Shown piece after piece: positions 62,080 through 64,000 of a DNA stretch of 64,000 bases. The notes below the pieces were generated by a model. The model was not told the origin of the DNA. It did no database searches and saw only the letters and a list, made by a program, of their open reading frames with translations. Position numbers and translations under genes: made by a program. The DNA is from Cristatella mucedo. Lineage: Eukaryota; Bryozoa; Phylactolaemata; Cristatellidae. The stretch is taken from positions 3,292,501-3,356,500 of the forward strand of contig WPIO01000004.1 in assembly GCA_009760855.2 (NCBI GenBank), in the 5' to 3' direction. Numbering within the stretch: position 1 is the stretch's first letter; the number at the start of each line of letters is the position of its first letter.

Positions 62080-62560
62080 CTTTCATTTTCATGACTCTGC
62101 TCACCCCTTAAGAGCCGAAATTTAGGACACTGAATGATTCGTTCTCCGTAAGGCTCAAGTACATGCTCCCATTCTTAAAAAGGTAACACACTCGATCAAA
62201 TATCCTCCCAGGATTGCATGCTAGTAACTCCTCTAGTACAATATTCCACACGTAAATCTCAACAGGTTCGCAGTTTGTGTTCCATGCATATCCAGAATCA
62301 CCTGCAAATCAAATCATGAAACCGTACTACCCTTGAAATTGATGGTGTGATACACGAAAATCTCTTGCTCGCTTCCGTCTCTCAGTCCTCCGTCCGATCT
62401 GCACTTCGCTGGTGGAATGCTCCAACGAAACGGCTAGAAGAATTAGCTCCTCTGACTTAGAACACTGTGCGCCATTGCCCAGATGGCATAGATTTTATTG
62501 CAGACATTAAAGTGGCTAGGAATCCTAAGCACAAGCTTGGAGAACACGCACACACAATGT
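62080..62560 (+). pseudogene. LINE family A endonuclease/linker remnant
   Basis: The segment near 62380-62555 matches the linker (SVRSALRWWNAPTKRLEELA, then PRWHRFYCRH and ARNPKHKLGEHA). It aligns with LDEFAPLTKR and LARSTKRKLEKACKR of the 7153 copy. Upstream part very diverged. Confidence 0.55.
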
Positions 62561-62755
62561 AATAATAATAATATAATAATAATATTGCACTTGATAAAGC
62601 GCCCTCAGAGAACTTAATCTCTTTCTAGGCGCTTTACATTTGCTGCAAAGTGATACGCAACAGAATAGTAAGTAAAATCATGCCTGAAAAACAAACAAAA
62701 TGAATAACATGGTTAGGGGTTACATGCACTGGGTCAGCATGCAAATGTATCAGGA
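62561..62755 (-). repeat. LINE family A 3' UTR fragment (minus)
   Basis: (AAT)n, TTGCACTTGATAAAGCGCCC, CTCTTTCTAGGCGCTTTACA, then TTACATGCACTGGGTCAGCA. Clear family A 3' end. Confidence 0.88.
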
Positions 62756-63100
62756 TTGAATGACCGTTGACTGGAATATGAGGGCTATGGCAGATAGAAC
62801 CGATCCATTGTAACTAAGGCCAAGTCTACATCTCTTTAAAAACCTCATATAAATTGCAAAGATTCCCTCTGCAGCAGCGAGACTCCGAGGGCCAGCTTGC
62901 TAAATCATTGCTTACGAATGCTTCCGCCCTTATTCTTTCAGTGATCGCAGGCTGCGCTTGCTGCCCGTACTCTCATTTATCCCGCTGGTTATTCACTAAG
63001 ATTGATGATAGATTTCTTAGTCGCACATGAGAGGCTGATCGCATTTATAAGCAGAGAGAGAGGAATGAAGTTGGAACCGACTCTGAGCAGTAGCGTTTCA
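62756..63100. other. Unassigned sequence
   Basis: No exon or known repeat recognised. Confidence 0.3.
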
Positions 63101-63102
63101 CA

Positions 63103-63285
63103 GTTATAGCCCAGAAGTTAAGGTGGTTGCTCACCACGACCGAGGTCGTGGGTTCGAATCCTTCAGTGGGCGGCCCTTTTTACCACCAAACATTTGGTAA
63201 TGCTTTCTTTTTATGCAACACTTGTACAGTTCCTAAAGAGATTAAGTTCTCCAATTGCACTATGTAAATTTATTGTTATCATATT
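63103..63285 (+). repeat. tRNA-derived SINE with long LINE-like tail
   Basis: The head AGAAGTTAAGGTGGTTGCTC and B box GGGTTCGAATCC (63150-63161) resemble SINE2. The tail (ACCAAACATTTGGTAATGCT, CCTAAAGAGATTAAGTTCTC) matches the LINE A-subfamily 3' UTR seen reversed at 9887-10111. Confidence 0.7.
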
Positions 63286-63320
63286 TTTATATTTTAAATA
63301 TTTTAACAAATCGCTGTACC

Positions 63321-64000
63321 TTAGCCGGAGGAGCCCTTGGCTGCCGGGGTCGCATGGGCTACCCACGCCTCCCGGTTCAGGAACAGGGACCACACGGCTT
63401 CCGAGCCAGAAATGGCGTCCGAGACGCACAGCTGCCGAAATCCCATCCGTTTCATGAGCGAAATGCTGTGGTCTGCCAGACGAGCTTCATTATCCGGCCG
63501 CCAGCCACCCAGAGCAGCGACCGCGATGGGGTCTCACCACTGCCGACCGGTAGCCAGCGGTCAGTAAAGACCGGGCTATGGCCGGCCTCGTACTTATCAA
63601 CATTTTCCGGGCTGCCGCCACAAGGGCATAATTGGTGCTCTCAAACGGCACACCGTTGCGACGGCTATCACCGCGTCGGTGCCGCTGTCGATGGCCAGGT
63701 CCCGCTCTTAAGCCGGACCCCCGGCGAGCGGGAAGGCGCGACCTGCCTAGAGGCAGGAGAGTAAGGTGGCCGGAAGAGCCCGATTAGGCGACCCAGAACC
63801 AGGTTGTGGCGAGCAGTTATCACTTGCAGCATCGGCCGGCAGTGGCTCAGGACGTGGCGGACAGTCTCAGTCTCAGTGCGGCAACGGAAGTTGGTGGCAG
63901 TTCCGGAGTACGACTGGCTCCTAGCGGCGCCCACCGGCAGCACGCTCAGGCGAGCACGGTTAACGAGCCGCCGCTCTCGGAACGATAGGCCGAGACTCGT
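63321..64000 (-). pseudogene. C-terminus of R2/NeSL-type LINE (REL endonuclease)
   Basis: The minus strand enters from beyond the window: LSFRERRLVNRARLSVLP, a decayed CCHC zinc knuckle (NFRCRTETETVRHVLSHC, first Cys changed), then ITARHNLVLGRL. After frameshifts come DLAIDSGTDAVIAVATV and PFESTNYALVAAARKM, which together match the PD..D core of the restriction-like endonuclease. The last block is MGFRQLCVSDAISGSEAVWS, stop at 63321. At least two frame changes, so dead. Confidence 0.75.

Overview
This is animal (metazoan) nuclear DNA. The evidence is interrupted genes with GT-AG introns, a cathepsin L with a complete propeptide, a COX6C subunit, a death-domain protein, and a heavy load of truncated non-LTR retrotransposons, SINEs and MITEs. 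Exons and promoters are GC-rich and the repeat background is closer to 40-45% GC. I cannot name the species; an aquatic invertebrate is a guess.

Four multi-exon genes were rebuilt by matching splice sites, reading phase and protein similarity. (1) RPS15A (ribosomal protein uS8), minus strand, 2431-5915: four coding exons giving 130 residues, plus a predicted 21-nt non-coding first exon starting with a pyrimidine tract. (2) COX6C, minus strand, 14726-16069: two coding exons, 81 residues. (3) An unusual plus-strand gene, 18592-32816: eight exons, 287 residues. It appears to join an N-myristoylatable, calcineurin-B-like array of four degenerate EF-hands to a C-terminal death domain. I know of no such protein. 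(4) Cathepsin L, minus strand, 35979-38934: seven exons, 341 residues, all catalytic residues present; a 61-triplet CAG/CTG tract lies in intron 2 and a foldback MITE in intron 3. Genes 3 and 4 are convergent.

Most remaining sequence is repeat. At least three CR1/L2-type LINE groups are visible. Family A has a 3' hairpin-like tail ending in (ATT)n. Family B ends in ACATT repeats. Family C is older and more diverged. All copies are 5'-truncated or broken, and many are nested (6870-11480; 46080-48165) or rearranged (a twin-priming-like inversion at 55055-56480). A tRNA-derived SINE (SINE1) carries a 3' tail matching one LINE-A subfamily, which suggests it was mobilised by that LINE. A second tRNA-derived family (SINE2) has another body. 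A 319-bp hAT MITE at 6382-6700 closely resembles the horizontally transferred SPIN/URR1 elements of vertebrates. The right edge holds the decayed C-terminus of a LINE with a restriction-like endonuclease (R2/NeSL type).

Layout: 0-6 kb RPS15A with flanking LINE debris; 6-14 kb nested LINEs; 14-16 kb COX6C; 16.8-18.5 kb unassigned, GC-rising promoter region; 18.5-33 kb the EF-hand/death-domain gene with repeat-filled introns; 34-35 kb a family B LINE; 36-40 kb cathepsin L and its GC-rich upstream region; 40-64 kb almost entirely retrotransposon remnants, microsatellites and unassigned sequence.
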